From Otis tarda (taxonomy: Eukaryota; Chordata; Aves; Otidiformes; Otididae), in contig CM048560.1 of the NCBI GenBank assembly GCA_026413225.1, positions 16,448,001 through 16,512,000 of the forward strand: 64,000 nucleotides of DNA. The letters run 5' to 3'. Below are positions 12,301 through 25,000 of this stretch, piece by piece; positions within the stretch are counted from its first letter, which is position 1; each line of letters opens with the position of its first letter. Made by a program: the position numbers and the translations under genes. The notes beneath the pieces are model-generated. The model saw nothing but the letters and a program-made list of their open reading frames with translations, searched no databases and was not told where the DNA came from.

Positions 12301-15300
12301 AGACTGTCATATTAAATAAAGTTAGTTACAGACTTTTCTTATGATTGTATGTTACTTGTTCTGCTTTTAATACAAACATAAATGTTTTTCAAATATTAGA
12401 GAAACTGTGTAAGATTACAACAAACTAATGAAAATCCTGGATCTTTTGCAGCTTGTTTAAAATGCCTGGTTATGTGTACAAAAATACAGAATTCAAAGAT
12501 AGTTCTATGGATGTGAAAGAAATTGATACTTACTTAAATACAAGTGAAAACATGGAAGAAGTGAGAAAAGAAGGTTTACGGAGAAATAATCATCATGTTC
12601 CAATAAACAAAGACTCAAATTTTACTCTGTGTAGGGTAAATGATGGGGACATTGCATCTAAAAATGGAATTAAAATGAAATCGTTTTCTAATGCTTCAGA
12701 GATTCTGGATATGACAGGTAATTATTATTACTCTGTTTCAAGAAAAATGGTCCACTGCTTGTCTTTGGTATATAATAATAATGTATATTTGTGATCTGAA
12801 GTTGAGTGAAGAACATTTTCCCACCAGCTCAAGGTGCAATAATTGGCTAAACTTTATAGAAGATATTGCAATTTTATGGAACTTAATTGCAGTGTTGTTT
12901 AATATGAGCTGGGTAGACAGTTTATGAAGAGTCACATTTTCAAAAGTGCTAAGTCATGTAAATCTTTTTGAAAATGTCCCTTCAAATTATTCCCCTAAAC
13001 GATTTGAAAAAGAGCAGCCTCGTGCCTTCATGTGGTAGATAGTCTCATCTTCATTTGAAACCAGAAATTGAAAATGGAATGTTTATTTGTGATGTGGCTC
13101 ATACTTGTATCTTTGTAGAAATGGAGTTTAAATAGGAAAAATCTGGAAAATGGAGGAAAGTGGTGAGAATTTTGATGAAATTATAAAATACTTGTTTTAG
13201 AAAATATTTTTGGTTTTTAATAGTTTTTAAATATATGTGGTTTATTTATAGACTTTTAAGCTTTTTAGGACAGGGATTCATTGCATCTGTAGAATGTACC
13301 TTGTCTACCTGGCTAATTACTACAGAAATACAGAATAGAAAAACAGTTCTAGCAGAAAATTGCTGTGCCTTAGAATGCGATTTGGAGGCTGGTCAGGAGT
13401 GGAATTCTGACTGCCTTCCAAGCAGTGGTGGCTAGATTTATGGTTGAGGGGAGAGCAGTGGATGTCATTTACTTTGACTTCAGCAAGGCTTTTAATAAAA
13501 TCACAGAAAGGTTGAGAAACGCTGTATTCCACAACAGTCTTGTATCCAAATTAGGACATTAGGAATGGATGGAAAACTGCATGGGCGAAAAAAAAAATGC
13601 ATAGTCAGGCTCAGAGTGTGGTGGTTAATGGGTTGCACTCTACCCACGTGTGCCTGCGACAAGTGGTGTTCTGCAGGGGTCTGTCCTGGAGCAGGGGGCT
13701 GCCAGGGGATCTCATGAAATTCAACAGGAACGAATGCAAAGTCCTGCCCTAGAGAAGGAGGAGAACCCCTGGGGTTCCCCTGGGATGGACTAACTGGGGG
13801 CAGCTCCTGGGGTCTGGCAAACAGCTTGCTGAACGTGAGAGAGCAGTGTGCCCCAGCACTAACAAAGGCCAACAGCATCCTGGGCTTTGTTGACAGGAAC
13901 AAAGCCAGGAAGTTGAGGAAAGTTATTATCCACTTCTTCTTGGCGCTTTTGAGACCACGTCTAGATACTGCATAAGATTTTGAGCCTGTGGTACAGGGGA
14001 GACATCCTTAAACTGGAGTGAGTTCAGCAAAGGGCCACTAAGATGGTCCTTTAAAATGATGAGCTTTTGACCTCCCTGTCCTATCGTGTCAGTTCTTTCT
14101 GTATCACCTGGACCTTGTTATAGCCTTGCAGCTCCTCACAGAACACATGGCTTGATTGAAAACAAATCTGGTTTTATAAATGTACTACTTTTATTTCTTT
14201 AGGAACTACAGGAAGAAAATTGGAAATGTTGAGGGCTGTTACAGAAATACGTATCCTTGTATTTGTTGTGTCTGATTTACTGATTTTATTACAATGCTGT
14301 TACAAAATTAGTGTTTTGTTTGTAGCCATAGGAACTCATGTATTATGCTGCAATAGTTTTGATTTGTAATGTAATGCTGGGAATCAGATGATGAATGGGT
14401 GTTAACCCTTTGGACTTCCGAAGCGAGAATGAAAATAGGACAACTTATAGACCTCTACAGATAAATTGCTAAGCAGATTTATTCTTATTTTAAACATTTA
14501 AATTTTATCCTCAAAACTGTTTAAAATGTAAAATTTTTAGTTTGCATAATATATATTTCAGACCAGATTTTATACGCAAAGACACATATACACTTTAAAT
14601 AAAGGAAAGGTAAATTAGTATTTAGGCTTAGTAGGGATACTGAATCTTACTTTTTGTCCCACTTTATCAGAAGAAAATAAACTTCACATATTCCTTATAG
14701 ACCTATATTTATATTGTAGTGTGCATACCATGTATTTCCATACTTTAGGCAGATTTTGCAATATTTTTCCTTCTTTCTCCTGCCTTCAACCCATAACATA
14801 ATTAACCATCCATCTATATCTGTAAAAAATTTTTGTTGTCTTTTTTACACTGTCTTTTCAATATTTTGTTTCTAGTAACCTTTCAAATGGTAGGTTAAAT
14901 ACCAGGAAGAGGAAATGACTAAATTTAGGTAACTTAAGTTCATGTGAATAACTTTAAGGAGTGTCATAATTTCTAAAGTGAAAAGGACTCAGTTGTTCTG
15001 ATGCCACCAATTACAGATAGTCAATGTTCTGCATTTTGAAAATAGATCACTTATTTAGAGAGGCAATTTTAGAGAGGTCTTTAAAAAAAAAAAAAAAAAT
15101 CCTTATTTTCTTTAGTATTACTGCTTGTATTTATCCATATTTTAATGTTTATATTGAACTACTTTTATTTCTTGTTTTACTCATTTTTCTTGCCCTCTTT
15201 ATTTAGTCTTTTAATGTAACATCAATCTGAGGCCTCAGCAGTTCATTGTTCTTGTTACTGTTGGTGATGTTTCTGACTGTGTGTGCATCCTCAGCCTGAT

Positions 15301-16048
15301 GAGATGGTTACAATTAGTCTGCTTGTGTGGATTCAATGCAAGTTCAGATGAGGATCAACTCACTCATTTGGATTTGAACAATACTGTCTTTCCTTTTACT
15401 CATATTTTCGATAAGAATGTTGTTTTCTGAGGAATACACAATAGTAGCAGCTGAAAATATCTTTAAAACCATGGTCAGCACTAGGAGATCGTAGGTGAAT
15501 TTTTTTGCTGTTTTTATGACTGGACATACAATATTATGCTAATTAATTTGTGTTATATTACAAATATAATGTGACCATTGACACTTTAGATATGCTAGTA
15601 GGAGTGCTCTGCTTGTTCTTGTATCTGGTTTGCAGTGTAGAATAAAGCTTTTGTCACTTGCAGTTTCACATTCCATAATTGTATGCTATTCAATGAAGCC
15701 TATGCTACCAAGGAGGTTCTTGATTATTGGTATAATCCTGAGACCTCTCAAATAGATAGTGTTTTTTTTTTTTTTTTAGTGAAGTGGAATATATGACACA
15801 CCAAGAATCTAAATAAAGCTACTAAATCATTTAATAGGTTACTTTTTGATAATTTTTACAAGCCTATATCAGTGAAAGATTGTTGCATATGTTTTAAGCT
15901 TGCATGTAAATTACAAGGAAGAGATGCATTTTTTATAATTTTTACTGAATTGTTTTGAATTCCTTAATGCTGTCAAGCGACCCAATTTAGAAGTATTTTT
16001 AAGGAGTTCCCATATTTTAACTATGCACAGTCTAAAGCTTTGGATGAT
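9352..16048 (+). CDS. HFM1: HFM1 exons 1-6: divergent N-terminal region
   Basis: Exons 9352-9422, 9814-9935, 11553-11676, 12452-12717, 14203-14250 and 15978-16048 encode residues 1-234. The first 20 residues ([20 protein letters not shown]) and the motif [14 protein letters not shown] of exon 2 are recognisably HFM1. Exons 3 and 4 are rich in Ser, Asn and Lys, probably disordered, and align poorly with mammals. Similarity returns in exon 5 (AVTEIP) and is strong in exon 6 ([19 protein letters not shown]), the Q-motif-like lead-in to the helicase core. Exon 5 has only 48 nt and a weak donor (ATAC|GTATCC), but the split codon gives the conserved proline. Exon 4, the longest exon (266 nt), is supported by its open frame and phase more than by similarity. 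Confidence 0.9.
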
Positions 16049-19000
16049 GTAAGTATGAAACGTTAGCTGCAACTGCAAATAGTACTTTGTAGATAAATTT
16101 AAATGATACTTCGATATTCAGAACTTAAAAGGGGTTAGAAAACTGTAATATATCTAGAAGCTCTTCCTGGAATAGTTGATCAGGGTTGTGCTTAGCTGGG
16201 AGAAGAGACCAGAAGAACTTTAAAAAATGTTTTTATCAGTTTTAAGTACATTTGTGTGAAGATGTGAATCATATGTGTATTTATGCATACAGATTGATAA
16301 TATTTTTTAAATTATTTTCACAGGAAGATTAAGAAAAGCAAAATGTTAGAGAAGGTTATCCTTTTGGAGAAGTGATGCTTGTCTATGCCCTTTTTATCAG
16401 CTATGCTCTTTATTTAAAACCTAAAACTTATATTGAAAGCAACCGATTTGAAAATACAAAACCCACTTTTGTAATTATTGAAAACTTCGCATTCTATTAA
16501 AATGACATATACTCAACAATGTTGGAATTTTGGATGCAGATTGAATTACAGAAGGAAACCAAATTGCATGTTGAATTACCTCTTTCTGATGAGCCTGCGT
16601 TTGGTTGCAGTTGGACATTGGTAGTGATTCTGTATTAATGTAATTTAAGGCTAGATACTGGGTTTTTTGTTTGTCGAAGAACAGTAAACTTCATTACATG
16701 ATAACCTTAGATGAACAGAATCTCATTTACGTTTCTGTGCCAGATATGTAACAGATGATGTTCTTTCTTTTGCTGTAACTGAAAGTTCACATCTAGTACA
16801 AAATTTTTAGAGGACTGCACAGATCAATGTAATAATAATTTCCTTCTGCCGTTTTCCCCTAGACAGTGCTTTTGGAATGTATGAATAGGTACAACGGATA
16901 GCTGTGTTATATGTACTATTTTGCAATTCTTTCCTAGCTTCTTTATACAGATAGGAATTTTGTGATTTGTGCTCCGACTGGCTCTGGAAAAACTGTAATG
17001 TTCGAGCTAGCTATTACCAGATTACTTATGGAAGCCCCACTGCCTTGGTTAAACATTAAAATTGTTTATAGTAAGTATTATGCAGCTTTAAACATTTTGG
17101 TGACAGCAGTAGAAAATGTGGAGATTTGAAGTGAATGCTTTAATATTGAAATGAAATATGTTAAGAAATTGTGACCTACCTTATTCTTTAAAAAATTATT
17201 TCTTTTAGGATTTCTTCATTTGTGATACCATTGTAACTATTATTAGTATTTAACAGCACTGTGTAATTATAGTGTTCAGTATTGCCCATATAAATAAATT
17301 TAAAATCTTGTAAAGAGTTATCCTCTAAGAAGGTAAGATGTACACGAAGAGGGAAGAAAGAAGCAAAGGAAACTAAAACAAATTCTTAGTGGCAGAGCCA
17401 GAAATCATGCAGTATCTTTTGTATGCCTCTCTGTTGCCCTGAGATGAGGATCAAATTTTCCAGTGTTCACTTACCTGGCAAGGTTTCATGCTAACCATTG
17501 CTTTCTGTCTACTAGTTCAGAGGCAACAGAGCTGGGGTCTTCATGAGTTTAATTGATGTATATAGGAACTAATGAAAATACTTTAAGATAGTTGCAACAA
17601 TTACACTTTTTTTTCCTTTCCTTCCTGGAGAATTGAGTTCATATCATGTAAATCAGGTTAAACTGGTGGCTTTGTCCCAGTTTTAATTAATTCATACAGT
17701 GATACATTTGTGAGTCTTGCTGTTAATGGTTAATCTTTATATTTACAAAAGTTTCAGCCTAATTATTATTTTAAAATTCCAATGTGTCCAAATTCTTACA
17801 ATACAGCTAGAGTTGATTTACAGTTTACTGTGTATTTTAAACAGATCTTTTATAAACAGGCATGTATAATAGTTTCTCTGTTAGCAAATCGAGGTGGAGC
17901 ATTTCAGTGTACTGTAATGGTTTTGATTGCCTTGGTAGAATTGATACAAATTGACCGGTTAGAATTTTCAGTAAGGAAGCCGTTACCCGTTGGTGGAATT
18001 AGATCTGCTGAGCTTTCCAAGTTTGACAGTGTTAGAGGAGATGTCAGTTTACCGAATGTTGAAACAGATTATGTACTAGTTAATCAGATTATGTAGTGCA
18101 GAGTGTGCTCTGGTGCCTGGTTGGTCAGTGACCCAATGTTTGTGAATTAGCTTGCAGTAGCTGTGTAAATTAGTTATTTCCCAGTATGGCAATGATTAGT
18201 GAAGTTCTGGGAGCAATCACTAGGCTCTTGCATTCTTGCCTAGTGGAAGATTATTACTTTTGCAATTTTGTGAGTTACTTGCTGGTGACTTAATCAGTTT
18301 TCTGGACCTAATGATTTCCCCTGCTTTATAGGCCACTGATTTGAGACTTTACACCTCTTTCTGAAGAAGAAACGGGTTCATTAAATCTCTCCATTTTAGG
18401 GATCACTTGTCAGGCCATATGAAGAAATTATTCACATTGCAGTGGCTTTAACTAGCCTAGAATGTAATCACTGCAAGATTTGTTTTATTCCTGCTGTTTT
18501 CAGATCATGTGTAGATCACTTCTTCTTTCACTTAAATCACTGCATTCTCCATGTGGATTACCCATCCAATATAGACTTACATGTGTTGCTGGTATCAGTC
18601 CTTGTAGAGAATTGCTTCTGATTTCTAGAAATCAACCTCCATCTGCAAAAGTATAGTATATATCCTCATGAAAAAAAAATATGAAGAAATAGATTGTTTT
18701 AGAAGTCTGCTCATGGACCAGCATCAGAACTGCTACCTGCCATGTTACCTGCTACTTGCTGTGTTAGCTGCTTGGTATGACCTTGACTACATTTAACTGT
18801 GGTTTAGATAGATTTTGATTTCTTCTGGTATTCTATCTCTTGCTTGTGGGTGGTTTCTCATTTCTAACCTCTCTTCTGCCTGAATACGGAGTGCTCAAAT
18901 AATTCTGAACTGGAAAAAGATTGGTGTTTGTATGATCTTCCATTAGAAAACATGTCTTTTCTGTGATTTGTTCAGTCTGTGAGATCTCTGATAGCTGAAT

Positions 19001-22000
19001 GATTGTTTCCATGTAGAATTGAGGAAAAAGTCAGGATTATGAGAGGGCATAAATAACCTTAATTAATGGTTCCGTTCCTCATTGCTGATAAGGAAGAACT
19101 GGGACCCAAAGCACAACATTGATCTGTGCACATGGAATAGGATAATAAGGATAATAATACCAGTTACAAATTCTATGGTTCTGGGAGCAAAGCTGAAAAT
19201 TAGGGAAATAAAATTCAAGAAGATATCTTAAAAATTTATGCATTTAGCAGCTTTAGCAATACAGTTGAAGATCTGGTTTTCCTAATATAACTATGATTAT
19301 TTTGTATTATTTTTAGTGGCTCCAATAAAAGCTCTATGCAGTCAGCGTTTTGACGATTGGAAAGAAAAATTTGCACCTATAGGACTCAGCTGCAAGGAAC
19401 TGACAGGAGATACAGTGATGGATGATTTATTTGAAATACATCATGCTCACATTATTATCACTACACCTGTAGGTTTCAATTGCAATTGTTACAAATACCT
19501 AGAATAAGCAGACATTAGTAGTCTACTAATTTTATGCTTGTAGGCCTGCTCAGTTTTTTTTGTAACAAGTAGTAATTTTATGATTGTTATGCTTGCCTGC
19601 ACACTGCTGTGCATACTGTTAGTTCATATAAACGACAGTTAGTAATATAATAATGTGCCAGATGAAACATACATGGCATTAGCTTGAATTCTTTTAACTG
19701 ATTTTGTTTAAATATTTATTAAAATGTAGGCATGTCTTTCACCTTCTGTTGCTGTTTTATTGTGTTGATTTTTTTTCTCCTAGGAAAAATGGGATAGCAT
19801 GACTAGAAGGTGGAGAGACAACTCTATAGTCCAGCTTGTACGACTGTTTCTCATTGATGAGGTAAGAAAATCAATGTTTTATGTGCACTCGTTTTGTTCT
19901 TGAAGGTAAAAGGAAACTTGAAATATACAATGTTTGTTTAACACCTGTATAGATTGTAACTGGAGAAATATTTTGCAAATCTTTTAAAATTCCTAATAGG
20001 TACATGTTGTAAAGGATGAAAGCCGTGGCGCAACATTGGAAGTTGTAGTCAGTCGGATGAAGACTGTTCAGGCTTCTCTTGGGCGTCTAGAGAATCACGA
20101 CACTGTTCCTCCTTTGAGATTTGTAGCTGTTTCTGCAACAATCCCAAATGCTGAAGATGTAAGAGTTACATTTAACTGTATTTTAATTATTTTAGTTGTA
20201 TTTTATAAAATTTAACTGGAGTTAGAAATTCAGATTTATAAAAAAAGTTGTCATTTTGAAGCTGTCAGCTGAAGGCATCTGTGAGGTTGATGTTAATGTA
20301 ACAAACGACCTGCAGTCATATGGAACTATAAGCCAAGGATGAACATGCTTCAGTTTTAGATTTCTGTTCATGATTTTTGTCTCTAAGTACAAATTACAAC
20401 AGGCTTGAGATATCAGTCTGAATTATATTGGTCTTGTAGAAAGCAGAACTTCACCTATGATTTTAATGATAAAAGCAGTATCAAATGTGTTCATAGTGTA
20501 TGTGTGACAAGAGCTAAGTTAATTATTGTGTGATGCAGTTAGAGCAGAGCATGATTAAAAGCAAAAATTTATAATTTCCATTCTATTTCTTCTTTTTTAA
20601 AGATTGCAGAATGGCTTTCAGATAGTAAGATGCCTGCTGTATGTCTGAAAATAGATGAGGATCAACGACCGGTGAAGCTACGCAAAATTGTTCTTGGTTT
20701 TCCTTGCAGTGATAATCAGACAGAATTCAAATTTGACTTAACTCTTAACTACAAGATAGCTAGTATTATACAAACATACTCGGAACAAAAACCAGCACTT
20801 GTGGTATAACAGCTTTTTTCATCACATTTGAAATTTTTTCTTTCTTAAAAGTGTTGATTCAAAAAAACCATTTTCTTCTTTATAGTTTTGTGCCACAAGA
20901 AAAGGAGTACAGCAGGCCGCTTCTGTTCTTTCAAAAGATGCTAAATTTCTACTGAGTACAGAGCAGAAACAAAGGTATTTTTATATTTGAGTTGTTAATA
21001 AGTGTTTGTGTGTTTTAGTAAACCTGTGACATCTGTGAAGAAAGCTGTTGAGCTAATAATACAGTTTCTGGCAGAGGAGTGTCTGCAACAAAATCTTCGT
21101 CACCGTTGACATTCTTTTTGGTAAATTGTCAGTTTTGGGAAGTTTTATTTGCTTCTCAGATTTTTAGGGTACTTTTAGAAACAACTTAATTTTTGTGAAA
21201 AGCTGCTTTCTAAACATACTAATGTTAATTTCTATGGACCTATAAGGCCTTGTAGAGCAAAGATTAAGCATATGAATAGTTGAATTGTATGTGGCCTTAC
21301 TACTGTTTTAAGCCATAAAAAGTCTTTGCATTATCAGACACATTTAATAAATACAGCCCCGACCCATATCAATTATTAGTTACTTTAGAGTTGCCTACTC
21401 GTGGCAGCTGCAGAAGCTACTTCCTGATTTTGGACCTCAAACATGGTCTTTGCCTTCTGTGAACAACACATCGAGATTGTAGGTTGTGACTTGGAAAGAT
21501 GTCTGGGCTGGAAAGGCTGCAACAGCTGCCCCGGAGAGTCAATTTGTTCCCTTTGGAAGGATGGGAAAGGTGGTGGTTGAAAATATCCAAAGAACGTATA
21601 TTTTCAAGTTATTTTAAGACTATATCCTTTTCATAGTTTAACACGTAGTTGGAAACTAAGAACATTCTTAAAAAGCACAAATGCAGTAGAACCATGAGAA
21701 AGTATGTAAAAAATGTACATGTCAAGGAATACACCTTACAATCTTTAATGGGGTAATTGTGTGTCTAGTTTCATGTGAAGCTTTATTTTTACATTTTAAA
21801 AGCATACTTGTATCTTTGTGTATTCCACTTAGTGAATCTGTGTTGTGATTTTGAAGTATTCTTTTTTTGTGTGTGTGTGTGTTTGTTGCATAGGTTACAG
21901 AGGTCTGCAAATTCATTGAAAGATTCCAAACTGAGAGGTAAATATTATTACTACTTCTGTGCTCTGTGAATGAATACTTACTTGACTAAACTTAGTCAAG

Positions 22001-25000
22001 TGATGGATATAATTATTTCATTGTCAGATCTTTTAATGTATGGTGTGGCTTACCATCATGCGGGTATGGAGATATCTGACAGAAAAATAATTGAAGGAAC
22101 TTTTACAGTAGGAGACTTACCAGTACTTTGTAAGTAAATTTAACTTTGAAAGTCAAGATGTTGTTAATGTAACCTGAGAAAACTGCAGTTTGGAAGTGGT
22201 AATATTTTATGATTCTGTAGTTGTATGACGTTTGGAATTACTTTGTGAAGTCCAGATAAAGATGTGTTAGTGTTTTATGTGCACTTTTACCCTGTGAGTA
22301 TATATATACACTGTTACTAAAGACCATAGAACTTTTCTTCTTTTAAGCATACACAGAAGTTATCTTCCCTCATATGTCTGTATAGGTCTGGCCATGTCCA
22401 TTTCCTTTTCGTACCACTGAACCATACTGTTGAGGCAGAACTCTCTGCTAGTGTGTCTTTCCTCAGAGTTCACATGATGTTTTCTTTGTGTCCTTTGCAG
22501 CAGTGGCTTCCCTGAAGGTAATCTTTCACAGTTATGCTTCTTAGAAGGGCAAGATATTTTCAAACTCCCATGCAAGGTGTTTTGACGGATGGGGAGGTTC
22601 CTAAGAAATATTACATCTACTGTTACCTGAAATCAGAAGGTGTCTGAGACTTGGTGGTCTCATCTCAATCAGGCTTTCTTTTTCTGTAGAAAAGATTCAG
22701 ACTCTGTGGGGGATTTTCTGTATGGTTCATGTGCAACACTGAAAGATTCGTGGATTTTTTTCTTCCCTGTACAATGGTCATGACTCACTATGAAAATTTA
22801 AGATAGATACGCTTACTGTGTTCAGGAAACCTTGCTAGAGTTCCAATGTCCATTATATTAAATATTAAAAAATGTCTGCATCTTTGCAATCTACTGTACT
22901 TTGTCTTCCTGGTACACTGGTACGGCTTTGCCAACTGCAGTGCCATTTCTGAAATCTGAGGAGACTGTCGTTCTACAGTTGCTCTTTGCAAAATCACTTT
23001 GAGACCATGTGCCACAGCTGAGCACAATGTGAGTGTATATATGGACTACCACCAAAAGAATGCAGAGTTGCTTCTTGGTACTTAGGTCCTTTGAAATTTA
23101 GTTTGTATGAGTATTTCAGAATCCTCTGAGATACTAGAATTACATTTCTACAAGTGAGGGGAAATGGAAAGTGTATGGGGCGTATTCCACCTTATGTGTC
23201 TATGAACATAATGGAGGGGAGGTAGGCTTTTAACACACCTTTCAGAGATACTGCAAAGGGGAAGATTCTTTGGTCTTGAAATAGAGTGTACGTATGCTCA
23301 CAGTGTGTGTGTTTGTGTATATACACGTACGTGGACTGAAGCTCTGATTGCACTGGTAAGTAACCTTTCTTTGCAACTTTTTTATAGTAAGGTCATTTTG
23401 CTTTGACAAATTTCCCATTTTGCATACCACCATGATGTGAAAAACAATAATATTCTCACAAGATGGTGTGGTTATGCCTTTAATTTAGATTGGATCCTTC
23501 TTTCTGGATGCACCTATAATTACTAATTTTACTTTTCCTTTCATTTCACAACTGAATTGGAAAATTCATTAATACTTTGTTTTCCTAGTGGAATAGTTGT
23601 ATCAGTTGATCTGTATAGCTAGCTTTCCATATTCAGTTCCTGCCACCACATATATTAATTAGAGAAAGTGAATTAGAAAACAAGAGTGTGAGATAGTTTG
23701 CCACAAACTTGACTAGTTTTTTCCATGTGAGAATGTGTATTGGTAAATTATGGTGGTTGTATTGGTGATGATTCTGATTTGGTACCATGAGTATAAACAA
23801 TGCTAATGACTGATGACTTAAAAAAAAAAAATCTTAGATATTGATCACTACAAAGCAAGATGAAGTAATGGCTATATTCAAATGACTATCCATGAAGAAA
23901 TATGAATAATGTTTCTTCAGACTGTGTGTGTTATATTGAAGACGGATTGGATTCTGCATTATGTCCAAATGTTAAGGAATGTTTACATAAAAATATCTGG
24001 AATGTAATTGGTTAAAGAATACTTGATTATAAATGAATGCCGATGATCAGATACACAGAAATTGTTATGCAAATACATGTCTGTAATCTGCATCTAATTC
24101 TTTGTGGTGCAGAACACTCACTGACTTCACTAGAAAATAAGAGCTCTTAAGAATCAATAGTCACTTATTTGCTGCTTGTTTAATATTTGCCAGAAATTTC
24201 AATGGTGTTCATGTTGCAATCAATATACTTTTATCTAATGTAGTTACTACTAGCACCTTAGCTATGGGAGTCAATCTACCTGCACATCTGGTGGTTATAA
24301 AATCCACAATGCACTATGTTGGAGGAGTGTTCCAAGAGTACAGTGAAACTGATATTCTGCAAATGATTGGGAGGGCAGGAAGGCCTCAAGTAAGTTAATG
24401 CTATATTATATTGATACTATCTATATGCGGATCAGTAGAAACTGTTCTTGGCAAGGAAACTACAATGCCAACAATTTTACTGCAGCATTTGGTTTTTAAA
24501 GGGTTGTTATTAATAGTTAAATTACTCCTGGGTCACTTCTTAATTGAGAAAGGAATCTGTTTGCTTTTCTATTGTCCACTAAAAAGTACTGCTCCGTCTT
24601 GCTGTGGAAAAAGATCTAAAGATTACATTTGGGTTCCATAACGAATGCGAATTAGAGAAAAAGTAGGAAGCTGGCACACAACTTATAAATTGTATGATAA
24701 AAAAAATCTGGAATCTTGAATAATATAGAGCGCAATGTGCTTTTGTTCTCATAACATCAGAACAAGAAAACATCTAATTAAGTTAGAAGTGGCGGGATAG
24801 TCAGAAACACTGCCTTCAAAAAGCTATAATTCATTTGGCTTCCACAAGAGGCTGCTGATGCCAAGAATGCTGTTTTAGAAAGGGTTCAGACATTGCTTTG
24901 GTTTAAAACGGGGAGCGAGGGGGGATTTAAAATTAGTTATTGCAATTATACCCCTTTAAAGCCTCCAAATCATTTATGTTAAATCTTACACTTAAGTCTT

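Noticed and set aside
15076..15100. Long A runs in introns (also near 26641) as retrocopy tails
   Set aside because: No gene-like sequence or target-site duplication sits upstream of either run; plain simple repeats.
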